From positions 1 to 23,082 of the forward strand of contig CALGBV010000268.1 in assembly GCA_937884015.1 (NCBI GenBank): DNA of 23,082 nt, read 5' to 3'. Shown here one piece after another: positions 13,940 to 23,082 of the stretch. Source of the DNA: an uncultured Bacteroidales bacterium (GTDB taxonomy: Bacteria; Bacteroidota; Bacteroidia; Bacteroidales; F082). The stretch's first letter is position 1. Every line of letters begins with the position of its first letter. The position numbers and the translations under genes were made by a program. The notes under the pieces were generated by a model, which searched no databases, was not told the DNA's origin, and saw only the letters and a list, made by a program, of their open reading frames with translations.

Positions 13940-15040
13940 TTAGAAAAGAATTCTTGCACCGACGCTGTGCGTACCATTGAAAGCATAGGTATCTCTGAAG
14001 GAATAGTCGATAGCGAGTTTAGCACCATCTTCATCCTTTGAGAGAGGAATCTGAACTGAAAGGCCTGCGCTAAGGCCTCTGTTAAGATTCATGCATTCAG
14101 TTCTGTCATAGATTGCGCTGCCCGTACCGCTATCACCTTTTGACCAAAGGCCCTTTTCGTAGGTGCAACCAACGCGAAGCATGAGGATTTCTCTCCATGA
14201 CCATTCAAGACCGCCAATGAACTGGTCTTTGGTGAATGAGTTGGAGCAGAAATTACCAGCGAGGGTCAGTCTTGACATTTCACCAAGGTGGAAGTCGTAA
14301 GCTGCGGCAATGCTCAACTGAGTTGGCAATTCGAACTTATCAGCACGTTGAATGACAGTGAACTGTTCGTCGACACCATGCTGGAGGAAAGCCTTGAATG
14401 AAAGACCGTCACCATTGAAACTCATGGTAGGTCCGATGTTCTTCAAGGTGATACCGAAGTGGATGTTGTCGAAAGGACCAGTCACATACTGGATACCAGC
14501 ATCGATAGCGACACCGATACCGCTCATATCCTTAATGGACTCACTGATGATCTTCAAGTTGAAACCACCGCTGATGCTGCTGGTGAACGACTTTGCAAAA
14601 GCAATGTTGATGTTCATCAGTTTGGGCTCGTAAGTACCAAGGGTACCAGGATCAGGGTTATTAACGGTGGTAATCGGAATTTCACCAATGCTGAATGATG
14701 TCATTGACAAACCAAGAACTGAAGATTCACCGACACGGGCCAAGAGGCCGAAAGCCGAGAGGTTGGTCTGTGTACCGACCAGCCAGCTCGTGTGGGTGAA
14801 ATTCAAATCAAACTTGTTGATGTTTGCAATACCAGCAACGTTACCGTACATAGCTTCAACACCATGAACGAATGACATGCCTGCATTGCCCCAGCCTGAC
14901 GAAGCAGCCCAAGGGTTAATCAACAATTCGGCTGCACCAGCCTGACCTGAACGGTCTTCATTTCCTGCAAATGCCTGTGGAGCGCTTAATCCGAAAAGGA
15001 CTGCAAGGCTCAAAACTATATATCTAAATGATTTCTTCAT
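13940..15040 (-). CDS. PorV/PorQ-family outer-membrane beta-barrel protein
   Basis: The 366-residue protein has a signal peptide (MKKSFRYIVLSLAVLFGL then SAPQAFA, cleavage near residue 26) and alternating beta-strand sequence ending in a terminal Phe, as in outer-membrane barrels. The start of the mature part (GQAGAAELLINPWAASSGWGNAGMSF...GVEAMYGNVAGIA) and FNLKIISESI...GVAIDAGIQY match the PorV/PorQ family. PorV shuttles T9SS cargo from the SprA channel to the surface attachment complex. Start at 15040 is chosen for the signal peptide; an upstream ATG at 15067 adds nine non-signal residues. It follows the 1509-residue T9SS-sorted protein by 38 bp, so it may be a dedicated partner and not the core PorV. 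Family call good, specific role inferred. Confidence 0.8.
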   Translation of the reverse strand: MKKSFRYIVLSLAVLFGLSAPQAFAGNEDRSGQAGAAELLINPWAASSGWGNAGMSFVHGVEAMYGNVAGIANINKFDLNFTHTSWLVGTQTNLSAFGLLARVGESSVLGLSMTSFSIGEIPITTVNNPDPGTLGTYEPKLMNINIAFAKSFTSSISGGFNLKIISESIKDMSGIGVAIDAGIQYVTGPFDNIHFGITLKNIGPTMSFNGDGLSFKAFLQHGVDEQFTVIQRADKFELPTQLSIAAAYDFHLGEMSRLTLAGNFCSNSFTKDQFIGGLEWSWREILMLRVGCTYEKGLWSKGDSGTGSAIYDRTECMNLNRGLSAGLSVQIPLSKDEDGAKLAIDYSFRDTYAFNGTHSVGARILF

Positions 15041-15078
15041 GATTCTGATATTTAAAATTGTTAGCAATTACATTAAAT

Positions 15079-18000
15079 TTAGAAAGTATTCAGGTCAACT
15101 TTACGCATAGCTCCGAAGAACTTGATGACACGTTCGCCACCACTTGTATAGTCCTTGACATGAATCAAGTAGAAGCCACTGGCAACAGGAGTGTTGGCGA
15201 AGTTTGTCAAATCCCATTCCTGGAAGGTCTGCTGACTGTCGTGATGGAATTGACGGACTTTCGTTCCACTAAGCGTGTAGATTGTAATCACACAATTGTC
15301 AGGGATGTTCGTAATCTTAACCTTGTTCATCAAAGCATTCTCTTCGTAAACCGCTGAATAAGCGTAATACGGATTTGGAACCACAGTGATGAGATCCAAG
15401 TCTGTCTCTGTCTTTTCCGGTTCATTAAGAGTTGGGTTAAGGCCTTCGATTGAGAACTCATACATAGGATTCAGGTTATTGGTATCCAAAGCAGGAGTAA
15501 GGACATCCAGAGCAGTGTATGAATAACCTGGCTTGTATGGCTTCGACAGACGGATACGGATACGGCAGTCATTCTTGTTTTCCATAGTCTGGTCAAGAAC
15601 CCAAGTTGATCCTTCAATACCCATAGGCATACCAATCCACATGACCTGCTGGAAGAGAAGCATGTTGACATTGGCACCAGCATTGTTGCTCTGGCAGTAG
15701 TTCATGGCATTGAACAGGTACTTACCACCATCGTAAGCAGGGCTATCGAAGTCCTTATAAGGAGCCGACGGAGGAATGACAGCATCCTTATCCATGCCCC
15801 AAATGTAGACGAAGTGCTTACCGCCCATGACAGGATCGTCATCGATGCCATAGTTACGGATAATGTTTGGATCCATAAGCTGTGAGGATTCACCATAGAC
15901 TTCATTGACAGTGTTCTTCAAAAGCTTGGTAGGATTGAAGAGCATGTCGCGGCCATTCTGGTCAGCAAGGTAGGAGTCTTCACCGAAAGCAATGTTCAGA
16001 CGAGCACCAGTTTCAACATCGATAACGTAACCTGGGAACCAACCCATACCTTGAGCGGCAATGAAGTTAGCATCTTCAGGATTATCGCTACCTTGATCAG
16101 GATTATTGACCCAATCGACATCAGTAGGATTACCATCCTTGTCAACAGAAGCGTGTTTACGCAAGAAGAAGCGTTTAGCACCACCTTCAGAAAGTTTGTT
16201 ATCCATGCACATTTCAATGACTGGGCAGCGTGTCCACTTGCTTCTATCAGCAGTCAAAACGATATCGACTGATGAAGTACGGGTGAAGTAAGCATCGGAA
16301 CGTGAGTTAGGCAGGTAAACAGGACCTGGATTCCACTTACCACCTTGACCACTGAATGAACCGAGGATGTATGGAGCCCATGTACCATGAGCGACATTTT
16401 CATAGAACTGGTTCGGGTCGTATGGCTTGTTAGAGATGGTATTGTAGTCGGAGTTGGTGTTATCTTCCTGGTCAATGTAGTTACCAGCACGGATCCAGTT
16501 GATGATAGTGCCTGGTACATCCTTAACGCGGATACCATCGAGCCAAGGATTACTTGGATCTTCGAATTCAATTGATAAATTGATGAAACCATTGTCTTTT
16601 TCAATGACACGATAAGCAGTATGCCAGTTCTCACCATTACCACCAACAACAGAATCATAGTAGTAACCGACTTCCAATGGTCCAATTTCATAAGCTTGAG
16701 TGATGGAAACCGAAATACCTCTGTCAATGAACAGCTTTTCATCTGTATAGACAATCGTAGTATCGCATGTAAGGGTATCACCTTTAGTTTTATCGTACAA
16801 AGTCCAGTAGGTGGATTTACGAACTGCACGGTTGCCTTTCACATAAGTATCTTCTGAATCTGGGTCTTTCAAGAATACACTTGCATCATCAATAACATTG
16901 TAAGTGTATTGATCAAAGAGGGTGTCAAATCTTAACTCATAGTCTCTTGTCTGGACATTCAATGGGTCAATGATTTTCACATTGATAGGGCTGTAACCGA
17001 CCTTGTACTTTGGATGATAAGCAATAGGATAGTCTTCATCACCAAATCTGACTTGGTCTTTAACAGCCATTTTCGGAGTAACGCCATCCTCTTTGAACAA
17101 AATGCTTTGGACAGTTTGTTCATCAAGTTCAACTTCATTGCCACCATTACCGACACCAACGATACGACGAACAGCAGGGCTATCACCGTAAGTTGCATTA
17201 AGGACGGTACCGTTCACGGTCTTGTGAGGAATTGCAGTGTAGCACTGAATGTTCTTACGACCTTCGAGGTAAGGCTTCATCTGACCCAGCAAACCATCGA
17301 TTTCGCCGTAAGTCTGTGAATATGGCCAATACTGGTTATAAGCGTAAGCGATAGCCATGAAGTAGTAAGGCTTATGGTTAACCAATGCAGGATTATCACC
17401 GGTAGAGAACAAGTCATTGGTGATAACGAAACTATGAGTGATACCAGCATCGCCACCTTCAACCATCAGTGAAGGAACGTTACCTTGGATATAGTTGTCA
17501 TATTCATAGTTTACAAGACGTGTAACACCATTCTTAACATCACACTGGAACACCAGACGTGCCTTATCAGTGTTGTTGAGTTCGTCAGGGCTGACTTCAT
17601 CGTTAACCAACTGGTAAACCTTATAACCTTCGAAACGATAGTATTTGTCGCAAGGATCTGCCTGCAGTGAGTCATGTGGAAGATAATCCGGAATCTGTGG
17701 ATCCTTTTCAATGTAAGCTTCCTTATAGTTATTTGAAATTGCAGTGTTTGACAGGTAAACAATAAGTTGCTGGTCAAGTTCGCGGATTGTCAAGTCAGGA
17801 GCGTTAGGACCATCAATAACCTTGAAGCAGTTATCGAACAAAGCCTGGCACTTATCGTCGACGACGCGAAGCAATTCAACAGAAGCCCAAGGGCCACCGC
17901 TTGTAGCACGAGCCCACGGCACACCGAAAGTAATGTAGTTTACAGCACCTGGTTTCAAAGTGAAAGGACCTGCTGACTGCATGAAACGACGGTCGTTAGG

Positions 18001-19608
18001 TGAGTTGTGGCAGGTTTCCTCAGTCCAATACTTACCATTTTGGTTGTAACCGCCATTAGGAGCAGCGCAACCAGTACCCCAGTTCCATGGGTCAGTATCG
18101 CCTGGGAACATGAAGTCGCAGTCAGGACCGACAACTTGGTCGCCTGAATAAGCGTTACCACCATATTGCATGTGGTTACCATCTCTCCAAATACCACGCA
18201 GCATGTTGTAGTATTCAGGAGCGGTTCTCGGGTCACCGTTAGCAGCGTTGCTGTTATCGTGATACACGAAACGACGCATGCCGAAACGTTCATCATCGAC
18301 GATGCCGTTACCGAAGTTCACACCGTTGATGCTTTCGTCGCAAAGTTGTTCGTAACCTGTTGTATCATACGTAATGCCAATAGTATCGCCCGTAGCAGGA
18401 TCAGTAATAACATGTTGAGTCAGGGTGAAGCTGTACTTTGGATTGTCCAATCCATCAGGATCCATGTAAGGTCCCTGGAAGAAGTCGACACCAATCGCCG
18501 GAGGTTGAGCACCGTATGCTTCAGGTTCACCACTGCCGTCAGGGTCTTTACCATTGTAGCCATAACCTAAACCACGGCTTACATCGCAACCTACATAGTC
18601 GTCCCAACCATAACCGAGGTCAACGTCGGTCCAAGGTGAGAAGTATGTACCAGTCAATTCGTAAGTTGAACGGTTGATGATTTCATAGCTATAGAAAGAC
18701 ATGTTATTGATTTCATCATTGGTAGCGAAAGCGAAAGCCTGAGCACGAACTTCGATACCGATAGCCTGACCGCTTGATTCAGTGTGAGAAGCACCTTTAT
18801 CATTGAAGATCCACCAAAGGGTTTGGTCGCCTTTCAGCACCTGGTCGGCAAGAATTGAACCATACATCGAACCTTCGATTTCTTCATCCATGGTAGGAAT
18901 CTTAGTGTGGCACAATTCATTATCAATGTCATAGTAAGGGTAATCACCTTTCAAATAATTATACTCACCATCGTTATCTCTATCATAGAAAGGAGCGCCA
19001 TAATGGCTAACACCAGTACCTTCACTGATAACATCAGGATGAGCAGGCCATTCAGCAATGACTTTCGGAACTGAATAACTATTTTTCTTTGCCAAAACTT
19101 CATCAAAAGCACCAGTCAAAGGATCACAATACATAAGGAATTCATCAACCTGAGCACGGGTGATCTTAAAAATCTTATCCCAAGTAGCGCAAGTGACGTC
19201 AGTAATAGCAGCAGAACCGTCGGTGGTCAAAGGACCGGTCCAATAGTCGTTACCAACCTGACGGAAACGCAATGCAGCACACTTGAGCTGATTGTTGACG
19301 TCGACACCAGCAATCCAAAGAGAACCGGCAAACAGGGAAGTAGCAGCGCCGTTGGCAGGAATGAAGTACTTGGAACCCGTTCCTGAAGGAAGGTCCCACC
19401 ACATATCACCACCAGCATTGATACGCGTTTTCACATTGTTAATGTCCAACCATTCAAAAGCTGAAGATGGAGAACATTTGGCAGTGGTCTGTTCCAAGCC
19501 TCGGGTGCCTTTGCTCCCGTCTTCGAACTTATAGACCTCAGCCTTTCCTGGAATTACAGCAGCCACGGTGAGTAGTGCTGCAAACATTAAACGAACTATA
19601 TTCTTCAT
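15079..19608 (-). CDS. Large secreted protein with C-terminal T9SS sorting domain
   Basis: This 1509-residue protein has a signal peptide (MKNIVRLMFAALLTVAAVIP then GKA, cleavage near residue 23). About 100 C-terminal residues form a type-A-like T9SS sorting domain: VVPNPYYAY, then VKITNIPDNCVITIYTLSGT, KVRQF, SGFYLIHVKD and GERVIKFF. It should cross the outer membrane through T9SS and end at the surface or outside. Between these lies no catalytic domain I recognise. Visible features are an N-terminal SLWIAGVDVNNQLKCAALRF segment, a calcium-loop-like DRDNDG (209-214), many Asp/Asn/Gly/Tyr/Trp residues and a scatter of cysteines. It is flanked by a TonB-dependent receptor 40 bp upstream and a PorV-like gene 38 bp downstream. 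Codons favour GGT/GCT over the GGC/GCC of the nqr genes. Function unknown. Confidence 0.85.
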   Translation of the reverse strand: MKNIVRLMFAALLTVAAVIPGKAEVYKFEDGSKGTRGLEQTTAKCSPSSAFEWLDINNVKTRINAGGDMWWDLPSGTGSKYFIPANGAATSLFAGSLWIAGVDVNNQLKCAALRFRQVGNDYWTGPLTTDGSAAITDVTCATWDKIFKITRAQVDEFLMYCDPLTGAFDEVLAKKNSYSVPKVIAEWPAHPDVISEGTGVSHYGAPFYDRDNDGEYNYLKGDYPYYDIDNELCHTKIPTMDEEIEGSMYGSILADQVLKGDQTLWWIFNDKGASHTESSGQAIGIEVRAQAFAFATNDEINNMSFYSYEIINRSTYELTGTYFSPWTDVDLGYGWDDYVGCDVSRGLGYGYNGKDPDGSGEPEAYGAQPPAIGVDFFQGPYMDPDGLDNPKYSFTLTQHVITDPATGDTIGITYDTTGYEQLCDESINGVNFGNGIVDDERFGMRRFVYHDNSNAANGDPRTAPEYYNMLRGIWRDGNHMQYGGNAYSGDQVVGPDCDFMFPGDTDPWNWGTGCAAPNGGYNQNGKYWTEETCHNSPNDRRFMQSAGPFTLKPGAVNYITFGVPWARATSGGPWASVELLRVVDDKCQALFDNCFKVIDGPNAPDLTIRELDQQLIVYLSNTAISNNYKEAYIEKDPQIPDYLPHDSLQADPCDKYYRFEGYKVYQLVNDEVSPDELNNTDKARLVFQCDVKNGVTRLVNYEYDNYIQGNVPSLMVEGGDAGITHSFVITNDLFSTGDNPALVNHKPYYFMAIAYAYNQYWPYSQTYGEIDGLLGQMKPYLEGRKNIQCYTAIPHKTVNGTVLNATYGDSPAVRRIVGVGNGGNEVELDEQTVQSILFKEDGVTPKMAVKDQVRFGDEDYPIAYHPKYKVGYSPINVKIIDPLNVQTRDYELRFDTLFDQYTYNVIDDASVFLKDPDSEDTYVKGNRAVRKSTYWTLYDKTKGDTLTCDTTIVYTDEKLFIDRGISVSITQAYEIGPLEVGYYYDSVVGGNGENWHTAYRVIEKDNGFINLSIEFEDPSNPWLDGIRVKDVPGTIINWIRAGNYIDQEDNTNSDYNTISNKPYDPNQFYENVAHGTWAPYILGSFSGQGGKWNPGPVYLPNSRSDAYFTRTSSVDIVLTADRSKWTRCPVIEMCMDNKLSEGGAKRFFLRKHASVDKDGNPTDVDWVNNPDQGSDNPEDANFIAAQGMGWFPGYVIDVETGARLNIAFGEDSYLADQNGRDMLFNPTKLLKNTVNEVYGESSQLMDPNIIRNYGIDDDPVMGGKHFVYIWGMDKDAVIPPSAPYKDFDSPAYDGGKYLFNAMNYCQSNNAGANVNMLLFQQVMWIGMPMGIEGSTWVLDQTMENKNDCRIRIRLSKPYKPGYSYTALDVLTPALDTNNLNPMYEFSIEGLNPTLNEPEKTETDLDLITVVPNPYYAYSAVYEENALMNKVKITNIPDNCVITIYTLSGTKVRQFHHDSQQTFQEWDLTNFANTPVASGFYLIHVKDYTSGGERVIKFFGAMRKVDLNTF

Positions 19609-19648
19609 AATATGTGTAATTTATCGATATGAATTTTATTCTCGCATT

Positions 19649-22600
19649 TTAGAAGTTGAAGCTCAAACCAAGTCTAATCTGGCGAGGAGCTGAATAGAAA
19701 CCGCCGTTATTGACATAAATCTGATACATCTGGATGTAAGCCTGAGGATCAATCTGGCTGTAGATTTCGCGCTGCCATTCAGGAGCTGAGAGGTAACCAT
19801 CATCGTCAGCATTACCCGTTGCTGCATAAACACCCGTAATGTTCTTTGAATTGAGCAAATTCAGAACCTGCAGATAAACGTTCACGAAAGCTTCGCGGCC
19901 TTCCTTGCCTTCTTTCTTGCCACCCATGGTGAAGTTGAAGTCCTTGTCGAGACGGAGGTCAAACTTGAAGGCAGCAGGAATTCTGGAACCGTTATAAGTA
20001 CCTTGAAGCAGGTTGTTACCACCAGCGATTGGGGAAGAAACCGTACGTGAAGCAGTGTAAGGAGTACCTGAACCACCACCAACAGTCAGTGAGAGACCAG
20101 TGTTAGCGAGGACCTGAATGTCATTCTTACCTTCGCGGTGGATGACTGGACCATCATACTTGGCGCCACGGCTGAAACGATAGTCGAGGACAAGGTTGAA
20201 CGAGTGACGACGGTCAGCATTGGTTGGGAAGGTTGATCTCAAGTTAGGAACACCAGCAGCAATCAAAGCAGCAGCGGTACTTGTTGAAGAACCGGTCATG
20301 TCGGCGAACTGCAAGGTGTAGCTTGCACGGACGCGAGCGTTCTTGGTTCTACGCAAGTCGTATTCGGCGGTCAAACCTTTAACGGTACCGAAGTCGAGGT
20401 TGCTGAATGAGTTGTAGGCCTTAGGATATGCACCGTTGAAACGATACATCTGAATCATGTTACGGAGCTCACGATAGTAACCCGTAATGGTCAATGATGA
20501 TGTGTTGGTAACCTTCTGGGTGAAACCTAATTCGTAGTCAATGGTCTGAGCAGGCTTCAGGTTAGGATTGGCCAAAGTACCAGAGACTTCATTGAAATAG
20601 AGATAATACAGAGGGCTCATGTAGCTGCCGCTTGAAGGACGCTGTGTCAACACATCATAGTGAGCGAAGAACAAAGCTTCATCGGAAATCGGGAATGAGA
20701 AGGAGATACGTGGCATGATGCTCCATGTCGGGTCGTAATCCTTGAATGAGCTTTTTTCAACCTTGCCCTGGCCAGGGTTTATAAGCCATGGGGAAACACC
20801 TGTACCATAGTCCAAGACTGATGGGTCGGCAATTTCGACACCGTCAGCATTGTACCAAGTGTTGCCGTTACGGTAACCGACGATTTCTGTCATATCATCA
20901 AGCTTGTTGACGTATGGAACGAAATCATCACCGATGTTTTCTGGGAGGAAGAAACGATCGGATGTTTCTACACCTTGTTCATTTTTAAACACAAGATATC
21001 TCTTTCCGTCTTCAACACCGACCTTGTCACCAACAGTAAAGTAATCATACAGCACGTATGGATCCTTTAGGACGCTCTGGTTGGCATCGAAACGGTCGGC
21101 ACGGATACCGACGTTGAAGATAAGGTCTTTGAAAGCGAACTTATCCTGAATGTAACCTGCCATGTAGATAGGCTGAATAGCAGCAACAGGACGAGTGTAG
21201 TTGCCGTTCTCATCTTTATCATCGAAGAAGTTATCCATTGTAGGACGTTCAAACAGGCCGTACTTTCTGTCACCATCAAAGGTGTAGCCGAAATAACTGA
21301 CATACAAGTTACCATCGCGGGTCAGTTCTTCGGCAGCAAACATGCTCATGTCAAGGCCGCCATTCACATGGCCAGTATGCATATTGCCGTTTTCATCATA
21401 GTACTGGATGGAGTTGTCGCTGAAGTCGTATGAGTCAATCAGGATATATTCCGTTCCGGTTTCCGAAAGGCCCATAGCATGACGCAATTTTCTATCGAAT
21501 GTGGTCTGTGAAGGACCGTCATACAGTCTGTGATACATGACTGTGTCAACGAAACCATCGTATGAAGTTGCGTATGGATTATCCATATCCAGCTGCATGA
21601 TGTGGAAGTTGGTCAGGTCACGCATCAGTGTCCAGTAGTCGGCTGAGTATGACATTTCTGCCTGGTTACGCTGTTCGTATTGGAAACCGAGTTTCACTTC
21701 ATGGCTGGCATCACCTTTACCAACGGTCATGGAAGCATTCACATTGACAGCAATCTGGTCATCGATTGACTTGCCGTATGAAGCTTGGATTGAACCAGGA
21801 ACTGCATACAGGCCATAGACACCGTTAGGAGAAAGGCCGTTAATCAAGCCTTGGTTCATCATGATATTGTAGATGTTGTCGTAGTAGCCACTTGAACCAT
21901 ACTGTCTGTACAGATCGTAGTAGTTTTCAACGTATCTTGAAAGCAATGGGTTGAAGTCAGCAGTCTGCTTGTGGAATTCGACCAACGTATCATAGTCCCA
22001 GCTGTTCAGCACCCACACGTTTTCGTAGTTGTGGAAAGTAGTGCCGTTAACCAAAACCGAATCAACGTTACCTTGCTGGAAAGAAGGGGTCTTCCAAGTG
22101 GTGAACTTACCGAGGTTGCCGTAAGCAAATAAATTGTCCCACAAATCCGGGTCGCCTGATTCACCTTTATAGTGCGTATAGTCGGCCTGAATGCTATAAT
22201 AGAAGTTCGAAATGAGAGCATTGCTTTCAGGATCGGATGGGAAACGCTGTGTGAAACGGACATAGCCACGGTATGTGCTTGACTTGCTCAGATAGTTCTT
22301 GTCGGTATTGAAGAAATACTGACCTCTGCCATTAGCATAGTGACCGCCAGCCATATACATCGAACCGCCGAATGTCAAGTTAGTGTTGTCACCGGTACGG
22401 ACGTTGATATTGCCAGAGATGTTAATGCTTTGGTTGGTAGTGTTGGCGAGATATCTTGAATAGACAAGATTATCTTTCTTGGTGTAGGCTGCATTCTGAT
22501 AAGTACCTGAACTGAGGCCTGACAGGCGCAGAGGAGTCTGTTCGATGAAATTCTGCCAATCATCGGTTGCCTTATAGTAACCAGTGGCAGCATGAGAACC

Positions 22601-23082
22601 GACTCTGTTGTAGTTGATATCACCAGCCAAGAAGAAACCGAGCAATGCCGATTCCTGATTCTTGCCCTTGATGAGTGGTCCCTGGAGGCTGAAACCCAGA
22701 CGGTGGTGGCCGAAGCCTTCCACTGATGCTTCATATTCCAAGCCACCGCCGAAAGTACGGCTTGGGCCCTTGGTGGTCATGTTGATGATACCGCCCATGG
22801 CATCACCATACATGGCAGGAGTACCACCCAAGATGACGTCGACCTGGTCGATAGCACCTTGAGGCACGCTTGCGCTACCAATAACTTTCACACCGTCAAT
22901 GTAATAGACGGCGCTTTCACGGGCACCACGGATACTACCGACTTCACCATCGCTCGAGAACACGCCACCGACGCTGGAAGCAACGCCTTCAGCAGAACGG
23001 TTAGGCAGTTTCGAGATTTCTTCGGAGGTGATGGAAGCACCTGATGTGGTGTTATCCTTCGAAATCAAAGGAATTTCATAGT
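19649..23082 (-). CDS. TonB-dependent outer-membrane receptor, 5' end cut by the window edge
   Basis: The open frame runs from the right edge (first full codon at 23080) to the stop at 19649, giving 1143 visible residues. The visible start reads YEIPLISKDN and then enters the plug domain: SGASITSEEISKLPNRSAEG, GSIRGARESAVYYIDGVKV, QVDVILGGTPAMYGDAMGGI, INMTTKGP. A beta-barrel with long aromatic-rich loops follows, ending LGLSFNF with the terminal Phe of an outer-membrane barrel. TonB receptors import large or scarce ligands by TonB energy. The missing part should hold the signal peptide and probably a carboxypeptidase-like regulatory domain, which is inference. A TTG at 23068 is not a credible start because the coding frame continues upstream. 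No SusD-like partner follows; instead the T9SS cargo and PorV-like genes do. Substrate unknown. Confidence 0.9.
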   Translation of the reverse strand, partial: YEIPLISKDNTTSGASITSEEISKLPNRSAEGVASSVGGVFSSDGEVGSIRGARESAVYYIDGVKVIGSASVPQGAIDQVDVILGGTPAMYGDAMGGIINMTTKGPSRTFGGGLEYEASVEGFGHHRLGFSLQGPLIKGKNQESALLGFFLAGDINYNRVGSHAATGYYKATDDWQNFIEQTPLRLSGLSSGTYQNAAYTKKDNLVYSRYLANTTNQSINISGNINVRTGDNTNLTFGGSMYMAGGHYANGRGQYFFNTDKNYLSKSSTYRGYVRFTQRFPSDPESNALISNFYYSIQADYTHYKGESGDPDLWDNLFAYGNLGKFTTWKTPSFQQGNVDSVLVNGTTFHNYENVWVLNSWDYDTLVEFHKQTADFNPLLSRYVENYYDLYRQYGSSGYYDNIYNIMMNQGLINGLSPNGVYGLYAVPGSIQASYGKSIDDQIAVNVNASMTVGKGDASHEVKLGFQYEQRNQAEMSYSADYWTLMRDLTNFHIMQLDMDNPYATSYDGFVDTVMYHRLYDGPSQTTFDRKLRHAMGLSETGTEYILIDSYDFSDNSIQYYDENGNMHTGHVNGGLDMSMFAAEELTRDGNLYVSYFGYTFDGDRKYGLFERPTMDNFFDDKDENGNYTRPVAAIQPIYMAGYIQDKFAFKDLIFNVGIRADRFDANQSVLKDPYVLYDYFTVGDKVGVEDGKRYLVFKNEQGVETSDRFFLPENIGDDFVPYVNKLDDMTEIVGYRNGNTWYNADGVEIADPSVLDYGTGVSPWLINPGQGKVEKSSFKDYDPTWSIMPRISFSFPISDEALFFAHYDVLTQRPSSGSYMSPLYYLYFNEVSGTLANPNLKPAQTIDYELGFTQKVTNTSSLTITGYYRELRNMIQMYRFNGAYPKAYNSFSNLDFGTVKGLTAEYDLRRTKNARVRASYTLQFADMTGSSTSTAAALIAAGVPNLRSTFPTNADRRHSFNLVLDYRFSRGAKYDGPVIHREGKNDIQVLANTGLSLTVGGGSGTPYTASRTVSSPIAGGNNLLQGTYNGSRIPAAFKFDLRLDKDFNFTMGGKKEGKEGREAFVNVYLQVLNLLNSKNITGVYAATGNADDDGYLSAPEWQREIYSQIDPQAYIQMYQIYVNNGGFYSAPRQIRLGLSFNF

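Noticed and set aside
23066..23068. TTG as start codon of the TonB receptor
   Set aside because: The frame stays open to the window edge and the protein would lack a signal peptide; the gene continues outside.

Overview
The window looks like a chromosomal segment of a Bacteroidota (Bacteroidales-like) organism. The evidence is: type IX secretion system (T9SS) components and a T9SS-sorted protein, a large TonB-dependent receptor, a six-gene Na+-translocating NADH:quinone reductase operon, Bacteroidota-style -7 promoter boxes (TAnnTTTG), and almost no Shine-Dalgarno sequences. No rRNA, tRNA, CRISPR array, IS element or phage gene was seen. No gap longer than 300 bases lacks a gene; the largest are 355-530, 6905-7030 and 13829-13939.

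Region 1 (1-6904, minus strand). A compact operon reads, in transcription order, fakA-like kinase, fakB/DegV-like fatty-acid binder, PlsC-like acyltransferase with a zinc ribbon, plsX, a small acyl carrier protein, and a T9SS plug-domain protein. The 5' part of priA follows after a 176-bp low-complexity spacer and runs off the left edge. The first five genes cover the known steps of exogenous fatty-acid activation: fatty acid bound by FakB, acyl-phosphate made by FakA, exchange with acyl-ACP by PlsX, and acyl transfer to a glycerolipid. This is the most coherent pathway in the window.

Region 2 (7031-12895, plus strand). nqrABCDEF is complete and tightly packed, and is divergent from the fakA operon across a 126-bp spacer with a promoter-like box in each direction. 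Two oddities stand out. nqrA carries two in-frame copies of a 20-bp palindromic repeat, apparently inserted into its coding sequence. NqrC has Ser where the covalent-FMN acceptor Thr is expected. A bidirectional terminator separates nqrF from the convergent gene.

Region 3 (12951-13939, minus strand). greA and a HIT-family hydrolase gene form a pair. The greA leader holds a promoter-like box followed directly by a perfect hairpin with a T-run.

Region 4 (13940-23082, minus strand). An apparent operon encodes a TonB-dependent receptor (5' end missing at the right edge), a 1509-residue secreted protein with a C-terminal T9SS sorting domain, and a PorV/PorQ-family outer-membrane beta-barrel. Together they suggest a cell-surface module in which the large protein is exported by T9SS and works with the receptor and the PorV-like partner. 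Its substrate or function cannot be read from the sequence.
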